Assembly (NCBI GenBank): GCA_945957185.1
Contig: CAMFKA010000035.1
Location: 1-12,779, forward strand
Reading direction: 5' to 3'
Source of the DNA: an uncultured Chlamydiaceae bacterium
GTDB taxonomy: Bacteria; Chlamydiota; Chlamydiia; Chlamydiales; Parachlamydiaceae
DNA: 12,779 nucleotides
Under the pieces are notes generated by a model. It did not search any database. It was not told the origin of the DNA and saw only the letters and a list, made by a program, of their open reading frames with translations. The stretch's first letter is position 1. Every line of letters begins with the position of its first letter. Of this stretch, positions 7,522 to 12,779 are shown one piece after another. Position numbers and translations under genes: made by a program.

Positions 7522-8838
7522 TTAAGTAAACCTCCGTGATGAATCAATCGCATGGGGTGTCAATCCTATGATTCCAATGAGATTGATGGCTAACATGAGG
7601 GAAACTGCGATATCGGCGAGGATCCAAATCGAGTCTACTTGCAGTACGCTTCCTATGGGAATTAAGCCGATAAAAAATAGTCGGAACCATCGGGTATTTT
7701 CGCTACCGGTGAGATGCGCTAACGCTTTTTCGCCGCAGTAGCACCACGCCATGATCGTAGTGAAGGCAAAGAGTACCAACGCAACAATGACGATATATCC
7801 TCCAATGGGGTGTCCCAATCCGACGCTAAAGGCGTGCGTCACCATGTTTGTGCTTTGAAGGCTCTGCTCTTGCCACGCTCCGGTTGTCAGAAGAACCATA
7901 CCCGTCGCTGTGCAGACGATCATCACCACCAAAGGAGCTAGAAGCGATGCGATTCCGTCCATAACGGGGTGCTCTGATTTTGCGCTGGCCTGCAAAATGG
8001 GAACAATGCCTAACCCCGCGTCGGTAGCGAAGAGACCGCGGTCAAATCCGGTGGTGATTGCTTTAAGGACGGATGCTCCTGCGAGTCCTCCCGCAGCAGC
8101 GGAGAGTCCAAAAGCTTCTTGAAACATGAGTTTTATTGAGGGGATAATGGCGTCAGGATGAAGGCAAATGATGGCAAGTGCCGTTCCAAGATAGAGGATG
8201 GCTTTGAAGGGAACAACAATAGAAGCAAAATGTGAAATCCGTTCAATGCCTCCCAAAATCACTAAACCTACAAAAATTGCGATCAGGCTGCTGCAAAGCA
8301 GAGGATCGAAGCCCAGCTTTTCTAAAGGTAGGACAACGGAGTTAATTTGAGCTAGATTGCCAATGGCAATGGCTCCAAAAATGACGAGCATCGAATAGGC
8401 GAAAGCGATTTTTTTGAATCCCAAGCCCTCTTGCAGATAGTACATGGGGCCCCCAATGAATTCGCCTGACGAATTTTTTTTGCGATAAAAGGCTCCCAAC
8501 ACGCAACTGACAAATTGGATGGCAGATCCCGCGACAACCATGATCCACATCCATACCAGAGCTCCGGGACCTCCCGTAGTAATGGCTACAGCCATCCCTG
8601 AGATGTTGCCCGTCCCTAAGTTGCCTGCCAAAACGGAACAAACAGCGCGGAAAGGACTGATGTTCCCCGCTGCATTTGTTTGTGGAGAGGTTAAGCACAA
8701 GAAGCTTTTCTTTAGGCTTGTCAATTGGATAAAGCGGAGCCGAATCGAAAGGTAAGCTCCTAATACGATGACAGCAGGGAAAACGATAAAAAGGGTAAAC
8801 AAATGATTAAATTGACCCATAAAGGGGAAAATATCCAT
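7522..8838 (-). CDS. AGCS-family sodium:alanine/glycine symporter
   Basis: 438 aa, inner-membrane Na+-coupled carrier for alanine/glycine (TC 2.A.25). Family signatures: AGNLGTGNISGMAVAITTGGPGALVWMW (about 71-96), which contributes to ion and substrate sites; GGPMYYLQEGLG (about 119-130); and GFDRGLFATDAGLGIVPILQASAKSEHPV, the counterpart of the common G-R-G-x-x-SNEAGLGSAPI segment. Here the usual SNEAGLG reads ATDAGLG, so specificity may differ. About 10-11 hydrophobic segments. A TTG at 8844 is in frame, but ATG 8838 (MDIFPFMGQF) is preferred; the Shine-Dalgarno is weak (GCGAG). It ends 45 nt before the M48 gene, making it the first gene of a symporter-protease-permease cluster. Chlamydiae carry a related gene annotated dagA, by memory. 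Confidence 0.93.
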   Translation of the reverse strand: MDIFPFMGQFNHLFTLFIVFPAVIVLGAYLSIRLRFIQLTSLKKSFLCLTSPQTNAAGNISPFRAVCSVLAGNLGTGNISGMAVAITTGGPGALVWMWIMVVAGSAIQFVSCVLGAFYRKKNSSGEFIGGPMYYLQEGLGFKKIAFAYSMLVIFGAIAIGNLAQINSVVLPLEKLGFDPLLCSSLIAIFVGLVILGGIERISHFASIVVPFKAILYLGTALAIICLHPDAIIPSIKLMFQEAFGLSAAAGGLAGASVLKAITTGFDRGLFATDAGLGIVPILQASAKSEHPVMDGIASLLAPLVVMIVCTATGMVLLTTGAWQEQSLQSTNMVTHAFSVGLGHPIGGYIVIVALVLFAFTTIMAWCYCGEKALAHLTGSENTRWFRLFFIGLIPIGSVLQVDSIWILADIAVSLMLAINLIGIIGLTPHAIDSSRRFT

Positions 8839-9060
8839 AAACAACTCGCTAGTTTTAATTTTTTAGAAACAGGAAAAAATGTGGGGGCAGGGGAGTATGT
8901 TACCGCACCAAGGCGGAGGAGAAGGAGGAGGACGAAAGTGTTAAAACTAACAATTTGTTCATGAACCCAATTTTAGATGCTCACTTTCAATAATACAAGA
9001 TAAAAATGCAGGCAGCTGGTACATTCGCCCATTTAGTTAGCCTATACAAATTGAGGCGAG
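8839..9060. promoter_or_regulatory. Divergent intergenic region between AGCS symporter and FadL-like gene
   Basis: 222 bp that must carry promoters for both directions. Visible items: a strongly purine-biased run at 8910-8938 (AAGGCGGAGGAGAAGGAGG...), a perfect 10-bp palindrome GTTCATGAAC at 8957-8966 that could be an operator, and TATACA at 9043-9048 as a possible -10 close to the plus-strand gene. None has a clear -35 partner. A 20-codon minus-strand frame at 8900-8962 exists but lacks a ribosome site. Confidence 0.3.
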
Positions 9061-10299
9061 ATGTTCGTTCGTTGTTCTTTATTTTGTTTGTTGTGTTTTG
9101 CTTCCACGGTTGACGGGGAGCTTGCAGGTGGTCGTCCCAACGCATTTTCTGAAGGGAATAACGCTTTTGCGGGCGTTGTCAATCCTGCAAACACCGTGTG
9201 GATCGAAAATCGAATCGATTTCGGAGGCTTTTGGATTTACCAAAAATCGCTCTTGAATAATAGGGACAACAACCCGCGATACCCTGCCGGAAAAACCGAA
9301 CTCACTTACAAAACACGCAATCTTTTTACTGTCGACGGTGCAGTCCATAAGCATTTCCGCGTATACGCTGCGGGAGTTCCTCACGACAGCACGTTGACTG
9401 TCGCTGTCTACACGGTTCCCGGATACATGAAATTGCGATCTAAACACGCGTTTCCGGGGATTGGGACGACACCAATCAGTGTGATGAACAAAACAGAAGT
9501 TGCTTCTGCAGTGTTTTCTTTGAAGTTAAACGAATCTCATTCGGTGGGGATTTCATTCGATTATTTGCGGTTTTCTCACTGGCGAGACGGCTTTCAGGGT
9601 GCTGATAATCCTGTAAGGTCGGTGTCTCCCGGCAATGTCACAAACAACGGCCTTGACCATTCGAGCGGATTTGGATTCAGTCTAGGATGGCGTTGGAAAA
9701 TTACAGATAAATTGAACTTTGGAACGGCATGGATAAAGAAGAGCTTTGCAGGGCAATACATGCGTTACAGGGGATTCGAGCCCAAATATGCAAGCAACTA
9801 CACTCCACAATCTTTGGGCGCAGGATTCAGTTACCGTTTTTGGGAGAGGTTTTCAGGGCGCATCGAAGTCCTTTGGAGCAATTTAGGCTCCCTGCCGAAC
9901 GCAAATAATAACGTATTGGCGAATGGAAAGCCGAACCCTCACAAACGAGGGTCGAACAAGTCCCCTGGACCGGGTCTTCAAGATGCCACCTATTTAAATA
10001 TAGGCTTGGGATGTCGCTGGAACAAGTACTTGTCGATTGGTACGGGACTTTCTCATCGCTTCAAATTAGTGAAAAATAATAGAAATTTTATCTCCCATAC
10101 GTATGCACGACAGGTGATTTTCGATACCATCTCTATAGGTGCTAACATTAAGTTGGAAAAGCATGATATTTTTCTAGTGGCAATGAAGGGGTTGACAAAT
10201 CGTATTACGGGGTACTTGCCGGTAGAGTTAGGGGGTGGCGATTTTTCATCTACGCGCGAGACCTTTTCCGCTTCTCTCTCTTGGGGATACAAGTATTAA
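9061..10299 (+). CDS. FadL/OmpP1/TodX-type outer-membrane transport protein
   Basis: 412 aa, the usual FadL length. MFVRCSLFCLLCFASTVDG is a signal peptide, with cleavage likely near Gly19. The mature N-terminus has the family's NAFSEGNNAFAGVVNPANTVWIEN pattern (compare the G-x-AF-x-G-x-x-NPA of FadL proteins), which in FadL forms the hatch region. The rest alternates as amphipathic beta-strands (e.g. HSVGISFDYLRFSHWRD, SGFGFSLGWRWKITDKLNFGTAWIKKS, TYLNIGLGCRWNKYLSIGTGLSHRF) and ends in an aromatic residue (SLSWGYKY), as beta-barrels recognised by the BAM machinery do. Likely a channel for long-chain fatty acids or other hydrophobic compounds; the substrate is inferred from family. GAGG precedes the ATG by 4 nt. 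It stands alone: divergent from the transporter cluster and followed by a hairpin and a repeat element. Confidence 0.85.
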   Translation: MFVRCSLFCLLCFASTVDGELAGGRPNAFSEGNNAFAGVVNPANTVWIENRIDFGGFWIYQKSLLNNRDNNPRYPAGKTELTYKTRNLFTVDGAVHKHFRVYAAGVPHDSTLTVAVYTVPGYMKLRSKHAFPGIGTTPISVMNKTEVASAVFSLKLNESHSVGISFDYLRFSHWRDGFQGADNPVRSVSPGNVTNNGLDHSSGFGFSLGWRWKITDKLNFGTAWIKKSFAGQYMRYRGFEPKYASNYTPQSLGAGFSYRFWERFSGRIEVLWSNLGSLPNANNNVLANGKPNPHKRGSNKSPGPGLQDATYLNIGLGCRWNKYLSIGTGLSHRFKLVKNNRNFISHTYARQVIFDTISIGANIKLEKHDIFLVAMKGLTNRITGYLPVELGGGDFSSTRETFSASLSWGYKY

Positions 10300-10312
10300 A
10301 TTAGCTTCATTA

Positions 10313-10330
10313 CACAAGTGAGTACTTGTG
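10313..10330 (+). terminator. Small hairpin after the FadL-like gene
   Basis: CACAAGT, loop GAGT, ACTTGTG: a perfect 7-bp stem 14 nt after the stop. No T-tract follows, so intrinsic termination here is uncertain; the larger palindrome at 10338-10400 followed by TCCTTTTTT may do the job instead. Confidence 0.4.
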
Positions 10331-10337
10331 ATTAAAC

Positions 10338-10431
10338 TAAGGACCTTAAAGACACTAAGGACACCAAGAAGTTAAGTTTTTGGTGTCTTTAAGGTCCTTA
10401 TTGTCTTTATTGTCCTTTTTTGGTAATTAAT
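10338..10431. repeat. Palindrome built of 9-nt tandem repeats
   Basis: The left arm is degenerate nonamers: TAAGGACCT, TAAAGACAC, TAAGGACAC, CAAGAAGTT (10338-10373). The right side, read on the minus strand, gives TAAAGACAA, TAAGGACCT, TAAAGACAC and then CAAAAACTT. An 18-nt segment (10338-10355) is perfectly complementary to 10383-10400, and the inner GACACCAA (10360-10367) pairs with TTGGTGTC (10380-10387). Because of the 9-nt period, several slipped helices are possible. A T-tract (TCCTTTTTT) near 10412-10420 would let it act as a terminator for the FadL-like gene. Its AT-rich flank (to about 10450) leads into the ycaC ribosome site. Confidence 0.88.
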
Positions 10432-10465
10432 AAATTATAATCGTAAATCAAAAAAAGAGGTGGTT

Positions 10466-11092
10466 ATGTCTGGATCTTCATTTAAATATAACAGATTAAA
10501 TAAAAGCGATGCGGCTTGTCTTTTGATTGACCACCAAGCAGGGTTGATTTCCCTCGTGCAGGACTCCTCTCCTGCTGAATTTAAAAATAACGTGCTCGCT
10601 CTTGCTGCGTGCGCAAAATATTTCAAATTGCCCACAATTTTGACTACGAGTTTCGAAAATGGCCCTAACGGTCCATTAGTTCCCGAGCTTAAAGAACTCT
10701 TTCCCGATGCTCCCTACATCGCAAGACCGGGAAATATTAACGCTTGGGATAATGAAGACTTTCTCCGAGCTGTAAAAGCTACCGGAAAGAAACAATTGAT
10801 CATCGCAGGTGTCGTCACAGAGGTTTGTGTTGCTTTTCCTGCGTTGTCTGCCTTAGAAGCCGGTTACGAAGTCTTTGTTGTGACGGATGCTTCGGGGACT
10901 TTTAATGAGGTCACCAGGGATGGAGCTTGGATAAGGATGGCTCAAGCAGGAGCGCAGCTCATCAACTGGTTTGGAGTTGCATGTGAGCTGCATCGTGATT
11001 GGAGAAATGACATCGAAGGTCTTGGTAGCTTATTTTCAAACTACATTCCCAACTACCGCAATCTGATGACGAGCTATTTTTCCAAAAAATAG
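10466..11092 (+). CDS. ycaC: YcaC-type isochorismatase-fold hydrolase
   Basis: 208 aa, cytosolic cysteine hydrolase of the isochorismatase superfamily; the YcaC substrate is not established. Expected catalytic residues are Asp22 (LLIDHQAG), Arg87 (YIARPG) and Cys121 (VVTEVCVAF). Long stretches such as LPTILTTSFE-x-GPNGPLVPELK, INAWDNEDF, KATGKKQLIIAGVVTEVCV and GVACELHRDWRNDIEGL look nearly identical to the E. coli protein as I remember it, and the length is the same. This is much closer than expected for a vertically inherited gene in a phylum so distant from enterobacteria. The start is ATG 10466 with AGAGG 5 nt upstream, rather than the in-frame GTG at 10460 that overlaps that site. Lies between two repeat elements, with no partner gene. 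Confidence 0.95.
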   Translation: MSGSSFKYNRLNKSDAACLLIDHQAGLISLVQDSSPAEFKNNVLALAACAKYFKLPTILTTSFENGPNGPLVPELKELFPDAPYIARPGNINAWDNEDFLRAVKATGKKQLIIAGVVTEVCVAFPALSALEAGYEVFVVTDASGTFNEVTRDGAWIRMAQAGAQLINWFGVACELHRDWRNDIEGLGSLFSNYIPNYRNLMTSYFSKK

Positions 11093-11108
11093 CAAGTTCA
11101 TGCCAAGG

Positions 11109-11307
11109 GAGTGTGGCTATTTCTGGTTGAAGTGAAGTCTGTTCTATGCCGCGGATGCGGCTAAGGCATGTAGCCACACGCGTGAGCGTGTGGTAACGAT
11201 GATATTAATGCAGAGCCGCGAATGCGGCGACAGAAGGTCATACAGAAGCCTGTTGCCGCATCCGCGGCATAGGACACGCCTCCTTCCAACCAGAAGTAGC
11301 CACACTC
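11109..11307. mobile_element. MITE-like element, 53-bp terminal inverted repeats, no transposase
   Basis: The ends 11109-11161 and 11255-11307 are inverted copies that align without gaps, 45 of 53 positions identical, starting GAGTGTGGCTAYTTCTGGTTG and ending GCCGCGGATGCGGC. A third copy of the inner motif (GCCGCGAATGCGGCGACAG) lies at 11215-11233 in direct orientation to the left arm, able to pair with 11250-11268. Between them sits a perfect hairpin, CCACACGC-GTGA-GCGTGTGG (11174-11193). No transposase frame fits in 199 bp. A target-site duplication is not obvious. Alternatively a large REP/BIME-like repeat or an RNA-level structure; position between convergent genes would also suit a terminator. 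Confidence 0.75.
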
Positions 11308-11331
11308 TGCCGGGGCGAGGACGCCCTGGCA
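11308..11331. repeat. Hairpin abutting the MITE-like element
   Basis: TGCCGGGGCG, loop AGGA, CGCCCTGGCA: a 10-bp stem with one mismatch beginning at the next base after the right terminal repeat. It may be part of a larger composite element or a terminator for the minus-strand phosphatase gene, whose stop lies 9 nt away; no T-tract follows. Confidence 0.6.
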
Positions 11332-11339
11332 ATCGAGTC

Positions 11340-12110
11340 TTAGCCTAATTTAACTTTGTGCAGGTCTAGAAGAGACATTTCGCCGTCTTTTACAGAGATA
11401 ATGCCAAAACTACCGTTTTCAGGTTTAGAGCCGGCATAGGTCACATAAAATCCTAGCTTTGCACCTAGATGCCACAGGAAGCTACGGAAAACTCCGGAGT
11501 CTACAACAGCAAGAACGACACGCCCTTTCATCTCTTTACAAGTGCCTTGAAGGTGACCACTAAAGCGATCAAAAACTTCTCTATAAGTTTCGATATTGCC
11601 CCTATCAGGAGAGTAATTCATTTTATCTTCAAAAGATATCTCCGGATTTTCGGATGCTTCTTTATCCAAACGATTGGCTTCGGCATACAGGTCTAAATCT
11701 TGTCCTTCGTATTTTCCCACCCATCGCTCTTCCAAGGCGTCGTCGCTGGCGACTTCATACTCCGGCTGACTGCTTGGGAAAATCGACAAAATTTGTTGAG
11801 CGGTTTCTGTCGTGCGGCACATTTTTGCTGTGACAACGCGATCGATACCGGCGATACGATTCTTCAACTCTTTGCCTGCTGCTTGACTTTGCTCGATACC
11901 AAGGGCGGTCAAGGAGCCATCGAGAGTTCTGCCGCCGAATAAGCGCGCTGCATTTGATTCGTTTTGTCCGTGACGCACAACGATCAAGATCGTTTCATCG
12001 GTGTTAGGATTGTAATGCGCACGTTTTTGTGGCGCAAGATAAGCGTCTAATTCACTATTTGTTTTAATGATTCTTGGTTCACAAGAACCGGATCTAATTC
12101 CGGCTGACAT
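11340..12110 (-). CDS. Histidine-phosphatase-fold protein with altered second catalytic residue
   Basis: 256 aa, phosphoglycerate-mutase-like (histidine phosphatase) superfamily. The phospho-acceptor motif VVRHGQNESN is present (Arg46, His47), as are the downstream Arg99 (AKMCRTTETA) and the acid region EERWVGKYEG (about 127-136). The position normally holding the second conserved His reads VVDSGVFRS (Asp204), whereas the neighbouring paralogue has VTHSGTMRS. This suggests lost or changed activity. An N-terminal extension of about 40 residues precedes the core; no signal peptide. The C-terminus shares KP-NG-x-x-x-I-SVKDGE-SLL with the paralogue. GAGG 5 nt before the ATG is a good ribosome site. 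It follows the paralogue by 20 nt and is probably co-transcribed. Substrate unknown. GAC versus CAC at 11499-11501 is a single-base change, so sequencing error should be excluded. Confidence 0.9.
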   Translation of the reverse strand: MSAGIRSGSCEPRIIKTNSELDAYLAPQKRAHYNPNTDETILIVVRHGQNESNAARLFGGRTLDGSLTALGIEQSQAAGKELKNRIAGIDRVVTAKMCRTTETAQQILSIFPSSQPEYEVASDDALEERWVGKYEGQDLDLYAEANRLDKEASENPEISFEDKMNYSPDRGNIETYREVFDRFSGHLQGTCKEMKGRVVLAVVDSGVFRSFLWHLGAKLGFYVTYAGSKPENGSFGIISVKDGEMSLLDLHKVKLG

Positions 12111-12130
12111 AATATCCTCATATTTTAAAT

Positions 12131-12734
12131 TTATATAATGTTGATTTCTTGTGTTTCCAAGAGTGAGATTTCGCCATCTTTCACAGAAACAATCATGTAT
12201 GCACCGTTATCGGGCTTGAAATTCGCATACGGTACAAAAAAGCCAAGCTTTTCAGTTAAGTGCCAGTAAATGCTGCGCATGGTTCCGGAATGAGTGACGA
12301 TCAAAACCACCCGTCCTTTTAGCTCGGAGGCGTTTTCTTGTATTCCTTCGTGCGCTCTTGTCCATATTGAAGCGTAGCTTTCAATTACTCCCTCTTCAGG
12401 TGAATACTGCATCTTCTCTTCAAAAGAGAGCGCCGTCGATGCTGATGTCGCCTTGTCTTTCTTGTTTGTGAATTCAAGCTCTGTGAGGGGGCCTCCTTCA
12501 TATTTCCCTGCATTACGTTCCATAAAACGAGTGTCGACTGAGTGTGAAGGGTGGCTGTCAGGAAAAGCTTTGAGCATTTCCGCCGCAGTTTCATCTGTCC
12601 GCACCATTGATGTTGTGATCACGTGGTCGATGTGTGTTATTTTTCCTTTTAATCCTTTGCCCGCGTTTTCTCCCTGCTTCACTCCCTTTAGTGTGAGGGG
12701 CAAATTGAGTGTTCTGCCGTCATAGGTTTTATTG
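12131..12734 (-). CDS. Histidine-phosphatase-family protein (partial, N-terminus missing)
   Basis: About 200 residues of a tandem paralogue of the downstream gene, cut at the contig end inside the segment matching FGGRTLDG of its neighbour; roughly 55 N-terminal residues, including the RHG motif, are missing. Present: GRTLNLPLTLKG, the conserved Arg in TSMVRTDETA, the ERNAGKYEG acid region and the intact second His in VTHSGTMRSIYWHL. Aligned regions (SFEEKMQYSPEEG, SELKGRVVL, KLGFFVPYANFKPDNG, SVKDGEISLL) are clearly homologous to the downstream copy. The apparent start MCIRDS in this frame is translated adapter, not protein. The residues seen are consistent with an active phosphatase if the missing N-terminus is normal. 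Substrate not identifiable. Confidence 0.9.
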
Positions 12735-12779
12735 CTGTCTCTTATACACATCTGACGCTGCCGACGACTAGTCGAGTGT
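12735..12779 (-). other. Sequencing artefact: Nextera transposon end plus P5 index
   Basis: 12735-12767 is the reverse complement of the Nextera read-1 adapter (CTGTCTCTTATACACATCTG...). It is followed by CTAGTCGA, the reverse complement of the same TCGACTAG index as at the left end, and GTGT of the P5 oligo. Not genomic; it produces the false N-terminus MCIRDS. Confidence 0.97.

Noticed and set aside
8342..8698. 118-aa minus-strand frame overlapping the AGCS symporter
   Set aside because: Alternative frame within a clearly recognised transporter gene.
11308..11331. Intrinsic terminator for the phosphatase operon
   Set aside because: A good stem but no T-tract on either strand; kept only as a hairpin/repeat.
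11144..11332. 62-aa minus-strand frame inside the MITE-like element
   Set aside because: Composition follows the inverted repeats, there is no ribosome site and no recognisable motif; it is a by-product of GC-rich palindromes.
10300..11340. A new defence or mobile gene system around ycaC
   Set aside because: Only one enzyme with a known fold plus non-coding repeats; no nuclease, helicase, integrase or toxin gene is present.

Overview
The window looks like a fragment of a chlamydial (Chlamydiota) chromosome, most likely an environmental/amoeba-associated lineage. Evidence: the lysyl-tRNA synthetase resembles the chlamydial enzymes as I remember them (e.g. KAPWIR, RISLEI.LKKLLVGGM, FRNEGIDRTHNPEFTM.EAYAAYWDY), and the two amino-acid carriers (an AGCS Na+/alanine symporter and a YfnA-like APC permease) are typical of intracellular scavengers of this phylum. 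No database search was possible, so the phylum call is from memory of sequences. Both ends are sequencing artefact: Nextera transposon-end sequence plus the same P5 index is found at 78-121 and, reverse-complemented, at 12735-12779, with a two-colour poly-G (here poly-C) run at 1-70. The genomic insert is therefore about 122-12734, and the genes touching it are cut.

Layout. 122-3206 (minus strand): rimO, then an uncatalogued 57-aa single-pass membrane protein, then lysS (3' end cut), very tightly packed; upstream of rimO lies a small Pro/Tyr/Val-rich exported protein. 3350-3727 (plus): a small lipoprotein. 3747-3837: a long palindrome built of 8-nt repeats, lying between convergent genes. 3852-4937 (minus): a stand-alone BioD-like/DRTGG protein. 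5035-5138 (plus): bacterial small SRP RNA with terminator. 5137-8838 (minus): a three-gene cluster of AGCS symporter, membrane-anchored M48 metalloprotease and APC permease. 9061-10299 (plus): FadL-type outer-membrane protein. 10338-10400: a second palindrome, built of 9-nt repeats. 10466-11092 (plus): YcaC-type isochorismatase-fold hydrolase, strikingly like the enterobacterial protein. 11109-11307: a 199-bp MITE-like element with 53-bp terminal inverted repeats and no transposase. 11340-12734 (minus): two tandem histidine-phosphatase paralogues, one of which has Asp in place of the second catalytic His; the other is cut by the contig end.

Functionally the left half is housekeeping (translation, ribosome modification, protein targeting) and the middle is nutrient uptake and envelope (alanine/glycine and cationic amino-acid transport, membrane proteolysis, hydrophobic-solute porin). 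The right 2.5 kb looks more accessory: a probably transferred hydrolase, two repeat elements and a duplicated, diverging phosphatase pair. I see no defence system, CRISPR array, tRNA gene, integrase or transposase. The most worthwhile leads are the repeat elements, the hidden small membrane ORF, and the degenerate phosphatase paralogue.
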